DNA of 64,000 nucleotides from an uncultured Collinsella sp. (GCA_958421275.1 CATZLI010000006.1:62001-126000), one strand, 5' to 3'; positions 1-8,531 are shown, counted from the stretch's first letter. Translations and numbers: made by a program. Notes: a model not told the origin generated them from the sequence alone.

Positions 1-2
1 AG

Positions 3-36
3 AGGCGCCTTCAAGCACATCCGCTTGGGGGCGCCT
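3..36. repeat. 14-bp hairpin at the left edge
   Basis: AGGCGCCTTCAAGC (3-16) pairs with GCTTGGGGGCGCCT (23-36) around the loop ACATCC; two pairs are G-U when read as RNA. It could be the terminator of a gene lying to the left of the window, but the T-tract after it is weak (TTCATG). Confidence 0.4.
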
Positions 37-47
37 TCATGTAGTCG

Positions 48-91
48 TTGGGGACGTTCTTGAATGACTAGTCGTTTAAGAACGTCCCCAA
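48..91. repeat. inverted repeat, 14-bp perfect arms
   Basis: TTGGGGACGTTCTT (48-61) is repeated inverted as AAGAACGTCCCCAA (78-91) with a 16-nt loop. The symmetrical arms without a T-tract resemble the other intergenic inverted repeats in this window (20452-20520, 54422-54494), so it is more likely a dispersed repeat than a terminator. Confidence 0.6.
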
Positions 92-123
92 TGATTAGGT
101 CGGAAAATTTCTTAAAAAAGTTC

Positions 124-151
124 TTGCCCTGAGCTGATTCGTCCGTATAAT
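124..151 (+). promoter_or_regulatory. promoter of the tRNA-Asn pair
   Basis: TTGCCC (124-129) and TATAAT (146-151) are separated by 16 bp, a near-consensus vegetative promoter about 30 bp before the first tRNA. A strong stable-RNA promoter is expected here. Confidence 0.7.
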
Positions 152-181
152 AAACTTCGTTGCTTGAGAGCACGCACCTAT

Positions 182-256
182 TCCTCGGTAGCTCAATGGT
201 AGAGCACGCGGCTGTTAACCGCGCTGTTGTAGGTTCGAGTCCTACCCGGGGAGCCA
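182..256 (+). tRNA. tRNA-Asn (GTT)
   Basis: The 75-nt cloverleaf has acceptor TCCTCGG/CCGGGGA (one T-G pair), anticodon stem CGCGG/CCGCG with anticodon GTT at 214-216, T-arm GTAGG-TTCGAGT-CCTAC, discriminator G and an encoded CCA. It is the first of two identical genes transcribed from the promoter at 124-151. Confidence 0.95.
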
Positions 257-289
257 GAGTTTTCCAGCCCTTTCCGTTGGGCTTTAAAT

Positions 290-364
290 TCCTCGGTAGC
301 TCAATGGTAGAGCACGCGGCTGTTAACCGCGCTGTTGTAGGTTCGAGTCCTACCCGGGGAGCCA
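290..364 (+). tRNA. tRNA-Asn (GTT), second copy
   Basis: This gene is identical in sequence to the one at 182-256, with anticodon GTT at 322-324 and an encoded CCA. The 33-nt spacer between the copies contains a weak AGCCC/GGGCT hairpin. The two are probably co-transcribed and processed from one precursor. Confidence 0.95.
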
Positions 365-370
365 GGTTGT

Positions 371-400
371 AAAACCCGTCGCTTTTGCGGCGGGTTTTTT
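371..400 (+). terminator. intrinsic terminator of the tRNA-Asn unit
   Basis: AAAACCCGTCGC pairs with GCGGCGGGTTTT and runs into a six-T tract. Positions 401-559 that follow contain no gene; they hold the likely promoter region of the Asp23 gene, with a weak TAGAAT at 497-502. Confidence 0.85.
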
Positions 401-559
401 CATGCCGCGATCGCCGTTCGTGAACGTTACCATATCAACATTTCGTGTCGAGGATGTAATCCCGAGGCCCGCCACCTCAACATGCCGCGGTCGTTGTAGA
501 ATATTGCAATGATTGCTCCCACGACATGGTGCCGCGAGCACCAAGAAAAGGAGATTCTT

Positions 560-916
560 GTGTCTGAGACCATTAACGGCAGCCTGAGCGTCTCGAACGA
601 CGTTATTGCCGATATTGCCGGTTATGCCGCGATGACGTGCTATGGCGTTGTCGGTATGGCTGAGCAGCTCCAGGGCGCCGAGAGCGTGCGCCTGCTTGCC
701 GGTCAGCGCCTCCGCAAGGGCGTGCTTGTCTCCGCCGACGAGAACGGCCTTACGGTCGATCTTCACGTCGTGCTCGAGAACGGCGTCAACATGAAGTCCG
801 TCTGCCACAATCTTTCGAGCTCCGTTGCCTTCACCCTGCAGGAGATCGCCCAGATCGATCCCACCAGCCTTAAGATCGGCATCCATATCGACGCGCTCAA
901 GAGCCGTCTGAACTAG
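560..916 (+). CDS. Asp23/Gls24 family protein (YloU-like)
   Basis: This is a 118-residue protein of the Asp23/Gls24 family, small cytoplasmic proteins linked to envelope stress in Firmicutes. The family look is seen in the N-terminal stretch beginning with an assertion of strand-helix type (NGSLSVSNDVIADIAGYAA) followed by TCYGVVGMA. I chose the GTG at 560 because AAGGAG lies just before it; an ATG at 509 in the same frame has no ribosome-binding site. It is followed after 27 bp by the FakA-like gene, the same pairing as yloU-yloV in Bacillus, which supports a shared role. A second family member is at 46639. Its exact molecular function is not known. Confidence 0.8.
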   Translation: MSETINGSLSVSNDVIADIAGYAAMTCYGVVGMAEQLQGAESVRLLAGQRLRKGVLVSADENGLTVDLHVVLENGVNMKSVCHNLSSSVAFTLQEIAQIDPTSLKIGIHIDALKSRLN

Positions 917-943
917 CATCCGAAAACGGAGATTCAAATACCC

Positions 944-2605
944 ATGATTGCAAAGACCATTCGCACCTGTTTTCCGATCGCTGCGGCTGCCGTTTCCGAC
1001 AAGGCCGAGGAGATCAACAAGCTCAACGTCTTCCCCGTACCCGACGGCGACACCGGTACCAACATGTCGCTCACGCTCGCCTCGGTGACTAAGGAGCTCT
1101 CCGCCCTTCCTGCCGACGCCGACATGGAAGCCATCGCCGGCGCCATCACCCACGGCTCCCTGATGGGTGCCCGCGGTAACTCCGGCGTCATCACCTCGCA
1201 GATTCTGCGCGGCGTGGCCGAGGGCCTTGTCTCTGCCGATGAGCCCATTACGTCCGCCAACATTGCCTTCGCCTTCCGTCGCGCCGTCAAGGTCGCCTTC
1301 CAGGCTGTCCGCAAGCCCATCGAGGGCACGATCCTCACGGTCCTGCGCGATGTCTCGACCAAGGCCGATGAGTGCGAGAAGAAGAAGTTCTCGGCTGAGG
1401 ATGCGCTCGATGCCATCGTCGTCGAGGCGTACCAGTCCGTCGCCCGCACACCCGATCTGTTGCCCGTTCTGAAGGAGAACGGCGTGGTCGACTCCGGCGC
1501 CTTTGGCTTTGCCATTTTTCTCGAGAACTTTGTGGCTGCCGCTCTTGGTCGTAGCACCGTGGTCGAGGATTTCTCCGCTACGTTTGACTCCGCCGGCTCT
1601 GCCCGCGATGCCGCTCTTGGCCGTGTTGAGATCGAGGCTAACGACGACTGGGAGGGCTCGGAGTTCCGCTACTGCAACGAGTTCCTCTTTAAGGCCGACG
1701 CCCCGTTTGACGAGGACGAGTGCCTTAAGTTCCTAGGCTCCATGGGCGACTGTGAGCTGCTCGTGGGCGCCTATCCCGACTACAAGATCCATGTGCACTC
1801 CAACACCCCCAACCTGGTGCTCGAGCACATGCTGCAGCTCGGTCAGATCTATGAGGTCTTTATCCACAACATGGAGATGGAGGCCCACGACCGTACCGCC
1901 AAGATTCACGAGGACCAGGAGAAGGCCGCCGAGCCCGCGAAGGCCCTGGGCTTTGTCGCCGTTGCCGCCGGTTCCGGCGAGGCCGACATCCTTAAGTCCC
2001 TCGGCGTCGACGTGATCGTGTCGGGTGGCCAGACCATGAACCCCTCGACTGCAGACCTGTTGGGCGCCGTTGACCAGGTCAACGCGACCTCGGTTATCAT
2101 CCTGCCCAATAACGGCAACATCCGCATGGCTGCCGAGGCCGCAGCCTCTGCCTGCACCGACAAGAAGGTCGCCGTCGTTCCCACCAAGACCGTTCCGCAG
2201 GCCTTCTCCGCGCTGTTCGCGGTCCTGCCCGATTCCGAGCTCGAGGACGCCGTCGCCGCCATGGTCGACGCCATCAGCGAGGTCCGCGATGGCGAGGTCA
2301 CCCGCGCCGTGCGCGATTCCAGCGCCTCTGACGGCTCTCCGATTCACTCCGGTGACGTCATGGGTATCATCGCCGGCTCCATCGACGTGGTCGGCTCCGA
2401 CGTGAAACAGGTCACGCTCGACTGCATCAACCGCATGCAGGAGGAAGAGGAGGGCGACGCGCTGACGATTCTGGCCGGCGAGGAGCTGTCCGATGAGGCC
2501 TTCCAGGAGATCGTCGACGCCATCGAGGAGGCTCAGCCCGATCTGGAGATCGACGCCCATCGTGGCGAGCAGCCGCTCTATCCCGTGATCTTCTCGATCG
2601 AGTAG
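944..2605 (+). CDS. fakA: DAK2-domain fatty acid kinase subunit, FakA-like
   Basis: The 553-residue protein matches the FakA/YloV family, the ATP-binding subunit that phosphorylates fatty acids held by a FakB (DegV) partner so that host or recycled acyl chains enter phospholipid synthesis. The N-terminal DhaL/DAK2 domain shows the Mg-ATP binding signature NVFPVPDGDTGTNMSLT (about residues 26-42) and GARGNSGVITSQILRG. The remaining ~350 residues are the middle and C-terminal domains typical of YloV proteins, and the length is normal. No FakB is encoded in this window. It follows the Asp23 gene, as in Firmicutes, and is 10 bp ahead of recG. The assignment to the family is firm; fatty acid kinase activity is inferred from characterised relatives. 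Confidence 0.88.
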   Translation: MIAKTIRTCFPIAAAAVSDKAEEINKLNVFPVPDGDTGTNMSLTLASVTKELSALPADADMEAIAGAITHGSLMGARGNSGVITSQILRGVAEGLVSADEPITSANIAFAFRRAVKVAFQAVRKPIEGTILTVLRDVSTKADECEKKKFSAEDALDAIVVEAYQSVARTPDLLPVLKENGVVDSGAFGFAIFLENFVAAALGRSTVVEDFSATFDSAGSARDAALGRVEIEANDDWEGSEFRYCNEFLFKADAPFDEDECLKFLGSMGDCELLVGAYPDYKIHVHSNTPNLVLEHMLQLGQIYEVFIHNMEMEAHDRTAKIHEDQEKAAEPAKALGFVAVAAGSGEADILKSLGVDVIVSGGQTMNPSTADLLGAVDQVNATSVIILPNNGNIRMAAEAAASACTDKKVAVVPTKTVPQAFSALFAVLPDSELEDAVAAMVDAISEVRDGEVTRAVRDSSASDGSPIHSGDVMGIIAGSIDVVGSDVKQVTLDCINRMQEEEEGDALTILAGEELSDEAFQEIVDAIEEAQPDLEIDAHRGEQPLYPVIFSIE

Positions 2606-2615
2606 GCAACTGCCC

Positions 2616-4793
2616 ATGTCCGAGCTGTGCTCCGTGTCGCGCGTCTCGGAGCGCTTTGCCCAGAGCAATGCGCTCGACGAGGATATCGCGCGACTCAAAT
2701 ATGTTTCGGGTAAACGTGAGGAGGCCCTTCGCCGTTTGGGAATTCGGACGGTGGGGGACCTCCTTCTCCATATCCCTCATCGATACCTCGACTTTACCCG
2801 CTCGTGGTCCATCGAGATGGCGCCCATCGGTACCGTGTGCACCATCATCGCCACGGTCGACCGTATCGTCCAAAAGCAGCCGCGTCCGCGCATGCAGGTG
2901 ACTGAGGTCTCACTTGTTGACGAGACGGGCGTGCTGCAGGTCGCCTTTTTCCGCCAGCCCTGGATTGCCCAGCAGCTTAAGCAGGGCGACCGCCTGGCCG
3001 TGATGGGCAAGGTCGAGTTTGCCTACGGCTTTAAGCAGATGGCCTCGCCCCACTTTGAAAAGCTCGAGGACGGGCGCGCCGCCGGCACCATCCTGCCGGT
3101 TCACTACGTAAGTGACGGCGTGAGCCAGGCGTGGATGCGCCGCATCGTAAGCGGTGCGCTTGAGGTCGTCGGCAATCCCTTTGATCCCATTCCGGCACCG
3201 CTGCGCGCAAAGCGGAAGCTCATGAGCAATGCCCGCGCGTTGCGTTCGATCCACTTTCCCTCGAGCATGGCTGAGCGCGACATCGCACGCCGGCGTCTTG
3301 CCTACGAGGAGTGCCTCTACCTGCAGCTGGCGCTGCGTCTGCGCAACGACGGCGGCCTGGTCGATGTGGTGCCCTATGCCCACACCGCGGGCGAGCACCT
3401 GGCCGCACTCAAGCAAGCCCTGCCGTTTTCGCTGAGCGACGAGCAGGAGGCCGCATTCCAAGATATCCTGCGCGATATGTGCGATGGCGGGCGCGTGATG
3501 AACCGCCTGCTGCTGGGCGATGTCGGTACCGGTAAGACCGCCGTTGCCGCCTGCGCGCTGGCTGTGGCTGCCGATAGCGGCACGCAGGCCTGTGTTATGG
3601 CGCCCACGGGCGTGCTGGCGCGCCAATATGCCGATAAGACCGGCCCTCTGCTCTCTCAGGCCGGCATGTCCTGGGCGCTTCTGACGGGTGCCACGCCGGC
3701 CGCAGAGCGCGAGCGCATCCATGCACAGCTGGAATCGGGCGAGCTTGACGTGCTCTTTGGCACCCATGCGGTGCTTTCGGATGACGTTGCGTTCAAGCAT
3801 CTGTCGCTTGTTGTCATCGACGAGCAGCACCGCTTTGGCGTCGGCCAACGCAGCGCCCTGCGCGCCAAGGGCCCGGGTGCCGATCTGCTCGTTATGACGG
3901 CGACGCCCATCCCGCGTACGCTGGCGCTTTCGGTCTATGGCGACCTGGACACGAGCATCATCCGCCATCGTCCCGTTCCGGGGGCGGGCGTTACGACGCG
4001 TGTGCTCACCGAGTCGAGCCGTGACCTCGCCTATGGAGCCATCCGCGAGGCGCATGAAAAGGGTCAGCAGGCCTACGTGATTTGCCCGCTCGTGGAGCCG
4101 AGTGACTCGGCCGATGAGCTGGAGGACGTGCCCGGTATCGCCCGCGACGATGAGGGCCGCGTGACGGTCCCCGTGCCGCTGCACGATACGGCGACCGAGC
4201 TCGATCGCCTGCGTCTGGCGTTGCCGGGTCTTGCCGTCGAGCGCCTTCACGGTCGCATGCCAGCGGGGGAGAAGGACCGCGTGATCGATGCCTTCAAGCG
4301 TGGCGAGATCGACGTGCTCGTCTCGACTACGGTGGTCGAGGTGGGCGTCGACGTGCCTAACGCCACCGTTATGGTCATCGAGAACGGCGAGCGCTTTGGT
4401 TTGGCTGCCCTGCACCAGCTGCGCGGTCGCGTGGGCCGCGGCAGCGTGTCGGGCACGTGCCTGGTCATGACGCACTCCAAGGGCAACGGCGGCGCGTCGG
4501 CAGCACAAGATCGCCTGCAATCGCTCGAAAAAACTTCGGATGGCTTTACGCTCGCCCAGATGGACCTGCGTTTGCGCCACGAGGGCGAAATCCTGGGGTA
4601 CCGCCAGCATGGCGGTGTGACCCTGCGCTTTGTCGACCTGGATGCCGACGAGGAGCTGATCGAATGGGCCCATTTGGACGCGGTCGAGCTCTTGCGGTAT
4701 GCTTGCAACCTTGACTCCGTGGCGACGCGCCCCCTGCGCGATGCGGTCGCCATGCGTTATCGACATATCTTTAAGGAGGTCAGCGGAGGATGA
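2616..4793 (+). CDS. recG: ATP-dependent DNA helicase RecG
   Basis: RecG is a monomeric superfamily-2 helicase that reverses stalled forks and processes recombination intermediates. This 725-residue protein has an N-terminal wedge/OB region, Walker A GDVGTGKTA at residues 301-309, the DEQH box (DEQHRFGVGQR), motif III TATPIPRTLAL, and the C-terminal VVEVGVDVPNA and QLRGRVGRG motifs. It is slightly longer than E. coli RecG, mainly from an insertion of about 20 acidic residues after PLVEPSDSAD in the second helicase domain. The start at 2616 lies 10 bp after fakA and has only a weak ribosome-binding site, which suggests translational coupling. The stop overlaps rsmD by four bases. Confidence 0.97.
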   Translation: MSELCSVSRVSERFAQSNALDEDIARLKYVSGKREEALRRLGIRTVGDLLLHIPHRYLDFTRSWSIEMAPIGTVCTIIATVDRIVQKQPRPRMQVTEVSLVDETGVLQVAFFRQPWIAQQLKQGDRLAVMGKVEFAYGFKQMASPHFEKLEDGRAAGTILPVHYVSDGVSQAWMRRIVSGALEVVGNPFDPIPAPLRAKRKLMSNARALRSIHFPSSMAERDIARRRLAYEECLYLQLALRLRNDGGLVDVVPYAHTAGEHLAALKQALPFSLSDEQEAAFQDILRDMCDGGRVMNRLLLGDVGTGKTAVAACALAVAADSGTQACVMAPTGVLARQYADKTGPLLSQAGMSWALLTGATPAAERERIHAQLESGELDVLFGTHAVLSDDVAFKHLSLVVIDEQHRFGVGQRSALRAKGPGADLLVMTATPIPRTLALSVYGDLDTSIIRHRPVPGAGVTTRVLTESSRDLAYGAIREAHEKGQQAYVICPLVEPSDSADELEDVPGIARDDEGRVTVPVPLHDTATELDRLRLALPGLAVERLHGRMPAGEKDRVIDAFKRGEIDVLVSTTVVEVGVDVPNATVMVIENGERFGLAALHQLRGRVGRGSVSGTCLVMTHSKGNGGASAAQDRLQSLEKTSDGFTLAQMDLRLRHEGEILGYRQHGGVTLRFVDLDADEELIEWAHLDAVELLRYACNLDSVATRPLRDAVAMRYRHIFKEVSGG

Positions 4794-5446
4794 GAATCAT
4801 CGGCGGCGAATGGCGCGGTCGTAAGATCGAGGAGCCCCGTGGTCGCGATGTCACCCGCCCCACGACTGATCGCGTGCGAGAGGCGTGCGCATCTATGGTC
4901 ATGTCGGCATTCGACTTCGATCTGGACGAGGTCCGTGTGCTGGACGCCTTTGGCGGCTCCGGTGCCTTAGGGTTAGAGATGCTCTCTCGTGGGGCCCGCT
5001 CGCTCACGACGTTTGAGATCGATCGCAACGCCGCGCGGCTCATTACCAAGAATATCGAGTCGCTCTGCCGTGACCGTGCGCGCTGGCGCGTGGTGACGGG
5101 TGACGTGCTGGCGAGCGCCTCGCGCGACCGGGTGCCGGGCGGCCCCTTTGATCTGGTCCTGCTCGACCCGCCCTATGCTTTTGGTGCCGAGCCGGTCGAG
5201 GAACTGCTGCAGAACCTGGCTCAGCAAGGTCTGCTTGCGTCTGGCGCTTACGCCTTGTTTGAGCATGCCGCCGCCGATGCGGGCGCGCATCCGGCAGACT
5301 TTGAGACTGTACGTGAGAAGTGCTACGGCATTACCTCGGTCGACCTGCTTCGTTGGGTCTGCGATAACGATGGCGAGGGCGATAACGCCGGCACCGATGC
5401 TGACAACAACGATGCCACGACGTTTCAGGAGGATGCTCATGAATGA
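4790..5446 (+). CDS. rsmD: 16S rRNA (guanine(966)-N2)-methyltransferase RsmD
   Basis: RsmD methylates G966 of 16S rRNA during small-subunit assembly using S-adenosylmethionine. The 218-residue protein opens with MRIIGGEWRGRKI, has the SAM-binding motif VLDAFGGSGALGLEML and the catalytic DPPY motif (LVLLDPPYAFG). The last ~25 residues are rich in Asp and Asn and look like a disordered tail not needed for the fold. The ATG at 4790 overlaps the recG stop (ATGA) and has GGAGG ahead of it. The 3' end overlaps coaD by 8 bp; rsmD-coaD pairing is common across bacteria. Confidence 0.95.
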   Translation: MRIIGGEWRGRKIEEPRGRDVTRPTTDRVREACASMVMSAFDFDLDEVRVLDAFGGSGALGLEMLSRGARSLTTFEIDRNAARLITKNIESLCRDRARWRVVTGDVLASASRDRVPGGPFDLVLLDPPYAFGAEPVEELLQNLAQQGLLASGAYALFEHAAADAGAHPADFETVREKCYGITSVDLLRWVCDNDGEGDNAGTDADNNDATTFQEDAHE

Positions 5447-5936
5447 CACCATCAACCGCGTGATCGTCCCGGGCACCTTCGATCCCATCACGTTTGGCCA
5501 TATCGATGTGATCCGTCGCGCCCGCCGCATCTTTCCCAGCGTGATCGTCGCTGTTGCCGAGTCGCAGGGTAAAAACGGTGTGGGCACCACGTTTACGCTC
5601 GATGAGCGCGTGGCGCTGGCCCGCGAGGCGCTCGGTGATATCGACGGCGTTGAGGTCCTGCCCTTCACTGGCCTGCTGGTCGACTTCGCTCGTGAGCAGG
5701 GGGCGGGGGCCGTGGTCAAGGGCCTACGCGCCATGACTGACTTTGAGTACGAGCTGCAGCAGGCCGACCTCAACTATCGCTTGGATAACGAGCTGGAGTC
5801 CATCTTTGTCATGAGCACGCCGCAGTACGGCTATATCTCGAGCTCGGTTGTTCGCCAGATCGCCTCGCTCGGTAGTGACGTATCGACGTTTGTCCCGCCC
5901 AACGTGGTCGAAGCGCTCAAACATCGCTTTTCGTGA
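5439..5936 (+). CDS. coaD: phosphopantetheine adenylyltransferase
   Basis: CoaD transfers AMP from ATP to 4'-phosphopantetheine to form dephospho-CoA, the penultimate step of CoA synthesis. The 165-residue length is typical. The nucleotidyltransferase signature GTFDPITFGH is at the N terminus, KGLRAMTDFEYE forms the substrate region and YISSSVVRQ is the second ATP motif. I chose ATG 5439 because CAGGAGG is spaced 6 bp before it; an in-frame ATG at 5433 is too close to that site. It overlaps the end of rsmD, so the two are translationally coupled. It supplies the phosphopantetheine route used by acpP downstream. Confidence 0.96.
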   Translation: MNDTINRVIVPGTFDPITFGHIDVIRRARRIFPSVIVAVAESQGKNGVGTTFTLDERVALAREALGDIDGVEVLPFTGLLVDFAREQGAGAVVKGLRAMTDFEYELQQADLNYRLDNELESIFVMSTPQYGYISSSVVRQIASLGSDVSTFVPPNVVEALKHRFS

Positions 5937-5960
5937 CGTTTCTTATTGCCTGGTGGCATG

Positions 5961-5969
5961 TGGTAAACT
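5961..5969 (+). promoter_or_regulatory. extended -10 promoter element
   Basis: TGGTAAACT (TG-N-TAAACT) lies 35 bp before the start at 6005. There is no well-spaced -35 box (TTGCCT at 5946 is only 12 bp away), so an extended -10 promoter is the best reading. Confidence 0.4.
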
Positions 5970-6004
5970 AGCACGATGATATGTTACCTATGAAAGGAGA
6001 CCGG

Positions 6005-6502
6005 ATGCCGGGCGAGAATTTTCCTGGCGATAGGATCGTCAGCTTGGTCGATGAGCTCGAAGGGCTGATCGAGGAAGCCAAGCCGCCTTTCGGCAAGAAC
6101 GCTCAGTTCAAGGTCATCGACGCCGACGTGTTCTTCAACATCCTCGACGAGATCCGCATGAGCTATCCCGAGGAGTGGCAGAAGTCCCGCCGTATCCTTA
6201 AGGAGCGCGAGGAGCTTATGGCTTCCGCCGCCGCCCAGGCCGATTCCATCATCGCTGACGCTCAGCAGCAGGCCCTCACCATTGCCGGGGAGCAGGAGAT
6301 CGTCCGCCTTGCGCAGCAGCAGGCCGACGACATCCGCGATCGTGCCCAGCAGTACGAGCGCGAGACGCGTTATGCTGCCGAGGACTACGCAGAGCAGGTC
6401 TTTACGCACCTGGAGGAGAACCTCAAGAGCCTGACCGGCACCGTTACCCGTTGCCGTCAGCAGCTCAACGAGGGTGCCGCCCAACAGAATGGTCAGTGGT
6501 AA
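6005..6502 (+). CDS. coiled-coil protein in the SepIVA position
   Basis: This 165-residue protein has no catalytic motif. After an N-terminal region (VSLVDELEGLIEEAK) comes a stretch containing DVFFNILDEIRMSYPEE and then a long, Ala/Gln/Glu-rich helix (about residues 65-160) of coiled-coil type. In mycobacteria the gene between coaD and the DUF177 gene encodes SepIVA, a DivIVA-related septation protein of similar design, and the local gene order here matches. A role in organising the cell pole or septum is therefore inferred. Start at ATG 6005 is set by AAAGGAG five bases upstream. The stop overlaps the next gene by one base. Confidence 0.6.
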   Translation: MPGENFPGDRIVSLVDELEGLIEEAKPPFGKNAQFKVIDADVFFNILDEIRMSYPEEWQKSRRILKEREELMASAAAQADSIIADAQQQALTIAGEQEIVRLAQQQADDIRDRAQQYERETRYAAEDYAEQVFTHLEENLKSLTGTVTRCRQQLNEGAAQQNGQW

Positions 6503-7056
6503 TGGCTGAGTTCCCGAGCGTTACCGTCGATCTTTCCGAGCAGCTCGAGTTTCCTGGAGATTCGTATCCGCTGACCGGTAAGGTCGATGTCGCCACCTAC
6601 ACGGTGGGCGAGAAGGAGTACCAGCTTCAGGACGGCATCGACTACGACGTTGTCTTTACCAATGCAGGTACCGGTGTCTTGCTCACGGGCATGGTCCGCG
6701 CGCACGCCACCGGCGAGTGCGACCGTTGCCTGGAGCCCGCCTCGTTTGATATCGCCGGCGAGATCGAGGAGTTCTACCTCTTTGAGGAGCCCGAGGATCC
6801 CGAGGCCTACGAGGACGGCTACGAGCTTCTGGGTGAGGACCGCATCGTCGATCTGGGTGAGCCCATCAATGACGCGGTCGTTATGGACACGCCGTTTGTG
6901 GTGCTCTGCAAGCCCGATTGCCGTGGTCTGTGCCCCACATGCGGTTGCAATCTCAACGTCGAGCAATGCGATTGCGCCGCCCAGGCAGAGGCAGAATGGG
7001 CCGCTGCCACGGAAAATCCATTTGCAGCATTGAAGAATCTCAAGCTTGATGAGTAA
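6502..7056 (+). CDS. YceD/DUF177 family protein
   Basis: DUF177 (YceD) proteins are linked to accumulation of 23S rRNA and nearly always sit directly before rpmF, as here. The 184-residue protein has an N-terminal beta-rich region, the conserved GECDRCLEPA motif near the middle and the C-terminal cysteine cluster CKPDCRGLCPTCGCNLN, which may bind zinc. The ATG overlaps the TAA of the previous gene (TAATG), which implies coupled translation. The precise molecular role is unknown. Confidence 0.85.
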   Translation: MAEFPSVTVDLSEQLEFPGDSYPLTGKVDVATYTVGEKEYQLQDGIDYDVVFTNAGTGVLLTGMVRAHATGECDRCLEPASFDIAGEIEEFYLFEEPEDPEAYEDGYELLGEDRIVDLGEPINDAVVMDTPFVVLCKPDCRGLCPTCGCNLNVEQCDCAAQAEAEWAAATENPFAALKNLKLDE

Positions 7057-7120
7057 AACTGTGGTAGTATCGCTACTTGCGCGTAATCGCCACACTGGAT
7101 AGTTCATAAGGAAGGTCACT

Positions 7121-7300
7121 ATGCCCGTACCTAAACAAAAGCAGGGTCGTATCCGCACTCACACCCGTCGTTCCGCCAACATGAAGATCTCGGCTGCGGC
7201 TCAGTCCACGTGCCCCCGTTGCGGCGCTGTCAAGCTTCCGCACCACGTGTGCCCCAGCTGCGGTTTCTACAAGGACCGCGAGGTTATCGTTACCGAGTAA
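7121..7300 (+). CDS. rpmF: 50S ribosomal protein L32
   Basis: This is a 59-residue ribosomal protein L32. It begins MPVPKQKQGRIRTHTRRS and carries two CxxC pairs (CPRCGAVKLPHHVCPSCG) that form a zinc ribbon. AAGGAAGG precedes the ATG. It is located between DUF177 and plsX, the standard rpmF-plsX context that links ribosome and phospholipid supply. Confidence 0.97.
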   Translation: MPVPKQKQGRIRTHTRRSANMKISAAAQSTCPRCGAVKLPHHVCPSCGFYKDREVIVTE

Positions 7301-7340
7301 CGGTATACTCTGGATGCGATGCCGTTCCAAATGGAACCAC

Positions 7341-7370
7341 AATGGCCGGCTCAATGAGTCGGCCATTTTT
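7341..7370 (+). terminator. intrinsic terminator or attenuator between rpmF and plsX
   Basis: AATGGCCG (7341-7348) pairs with CGGCCATT (7360-7367) and is followed by a T run. It ends only 17 bp before the plsX start, so transcription into plsX must be partial read-through or come from elsewhere. Confidence 0.65.
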
Positions 7371-7387
7371 GTATAAGGAGCATGTAT

Positions 7388-8407
7388 ATGAGTAACGTTC
7401 GCGTTTGTGTAGACGTTGTGGGCGGAGACGAGAAACCTCAGGTTGTTCTCGATGGTATCGAGGCTGCGCTTGCCGCCGATCCCGATATCGAGGTCTTGGC
7501 AGCTGGCCCCGCCGAAATCGTCAATCCCTTTGCAGCTTCCCATGCACGTGTTGAGGCCCTTGAGGCGCCTGACGTTATCGCCATGGATGACGATCCCATT
7601 CGCGCCGTGATGACCAAGCGTAAGTCGTCGATCGTGCTTTCTTGCCGCGCCATTAAGAAGGGCAACGCGGATGCGTTCTTCTCCGCCGGCTCCACCGGCG
7701 CCATGACCGCCGCCGCCACCGCCTATGTGACGCCGTTTAGGTATCAGGCCGAAGGCAAGAAGCAGCCGGTGCGCCCCTGTCTGACCAATGCGCTGCCCAA
7801 TCGCGCCGGCGGTCTGACGGTGCTGTGCGATATGGGCGCCAACCCCGATGTCGAGGTTGACGATATGGTACGTTTTGCCCAGATGGGTAGCGCCTATGCC
7901 CGCGTCGTCCTGGGCATCGAGCATCCCCGCGTGGGCCTGCTTGCCAACGGCACCGAGGACGAGAAGGGCTCCAACTTTACCAAGGCCTGCTTCCCGGCCA
8001 TGAAAGCCGCCGTTCCCGGCTTTGTTGGTAACTGCGAGGGAACGGACATCACCTCAGGTAACTTCGATGTCGTCGTTGCCGATGGCATGTCGGGCAATAT
8101 TGCGCTCAAGGCCACCGAGGGCGCTGCCAAGTTTTTACTGCAGGAGCTCAAGGGCGCCTTTATGTCTTCGCTCGGCACCAAGATTGCCGCGCTGCTCATC
8201 AAAAAGCAGATGCGCGAGATTAAAGCCAAGCTTTCGGGCGACGCCAAGGGCGGCGCGATTCTTTTGGGCCTGCGCGGCGTGGTCCTGATCGGCCATGGCG
8301 CCACCTCGGTCGAGGCTGTTAGAAACGGTACGCTCGCGGCGGCCGAAGCCGTGCGCGCCGGGCTGGTCGAGAATGTCGCCAACTCTATGGACGGTATCGT
8401 TTTATAA
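7388..8407 (+). CDS. plsX: phosphate acyltransferase PlsX
   Basis: PlsX converts acyl-ACP to acyl-phosphate, the donor for PlsY in the first step of phosphatidic acid synthesis. The 339-residue protein begins with VRVCVDVVGGDEKP, contains SAGSTGAMTAAATAYV and CDMGANPDVEVDDMV, and ends with the usual HGATSVEAVRNGTL region. ATG 7388 is preferred over the ATG at 7382 because AAGGAG is 7 bp from the former and only 1 bp from the latter. Gene order rpmF-plsX-acpP-rnc is the widespread lipid cluster, here without fabD/fabG/fabH between plsX and acpP. Confidence 0.95.
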   Translation: MSNVRVCVDVVGGDEKPQVVLDGIEAALAADPDIEVLAAGPAEIVNPFAASHARVEALEAPDVIAMDDDPIRAVMTKRKSSIVLSCRAIKKGNADAFFSAGSTGAMTAAATAYVTPFRYQAEGKKQPVRPCLTNALPNRAGGLTVLCDMGANPDVEVDDMVRFAQMGSAYARVVLGIEHPRVGLLANGTEDEKGSNFTKACFPAMKAAVPGFVGNCEGTDITSGNFDVVVADGMSGNIALKATEGAAKFLLQELKGAFMSSLGTKIAALLIKKQMREIKAKLSGDAKGGAILLGLRGVVLIGHGATSVEAVRNGTLAAAEAVRAGLVENVANSMDGIVL

Positions 8408-8474
8408 GAGCGAGTAAGAGTGCTGTTATGTGCTTCGCGGCGCACGTCATGGGGTAGAATCAGAACCGTGTCTT

Positions 8475-8501
8475 GGTACCGCCCGGGCGGTACCATTCTT
8501 T
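8475..8501 (+). terminator. 20-bp perfect palindrome with T-rich tail
   Basis: GGTACCGCCCGGGCGGTACC (8475-8494) is perfectly self-complementary and is followed by ATTCTTTT. It lies between plsX and acpP, 38 bp before the acpP start. It may terminate plsX transcription or serve as a protein binding site; the T-rich tail favours a terminator/attenuator. Confidence 0.5.
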
Positions 8502-8531
8502 TGGTATTCATGCACTATGAGAGGAAGCGCT

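Noticed and set aside
160..372. A 70-codon reading frame across the tRNA-Asn pair
   Set aside because: It repeats the same peptide twice because it reads through two identical tRNA genes; there is no ribosome-binding site and the tRNA folds explain the sequence.
8475..8494. The 20-bp palindrome as a FapR-type lipid operator
   Set aside because: The sequence does not resemble the FapR site, no fapR-like gene is present, and the T-rich tail fits a hairpin terminator better.
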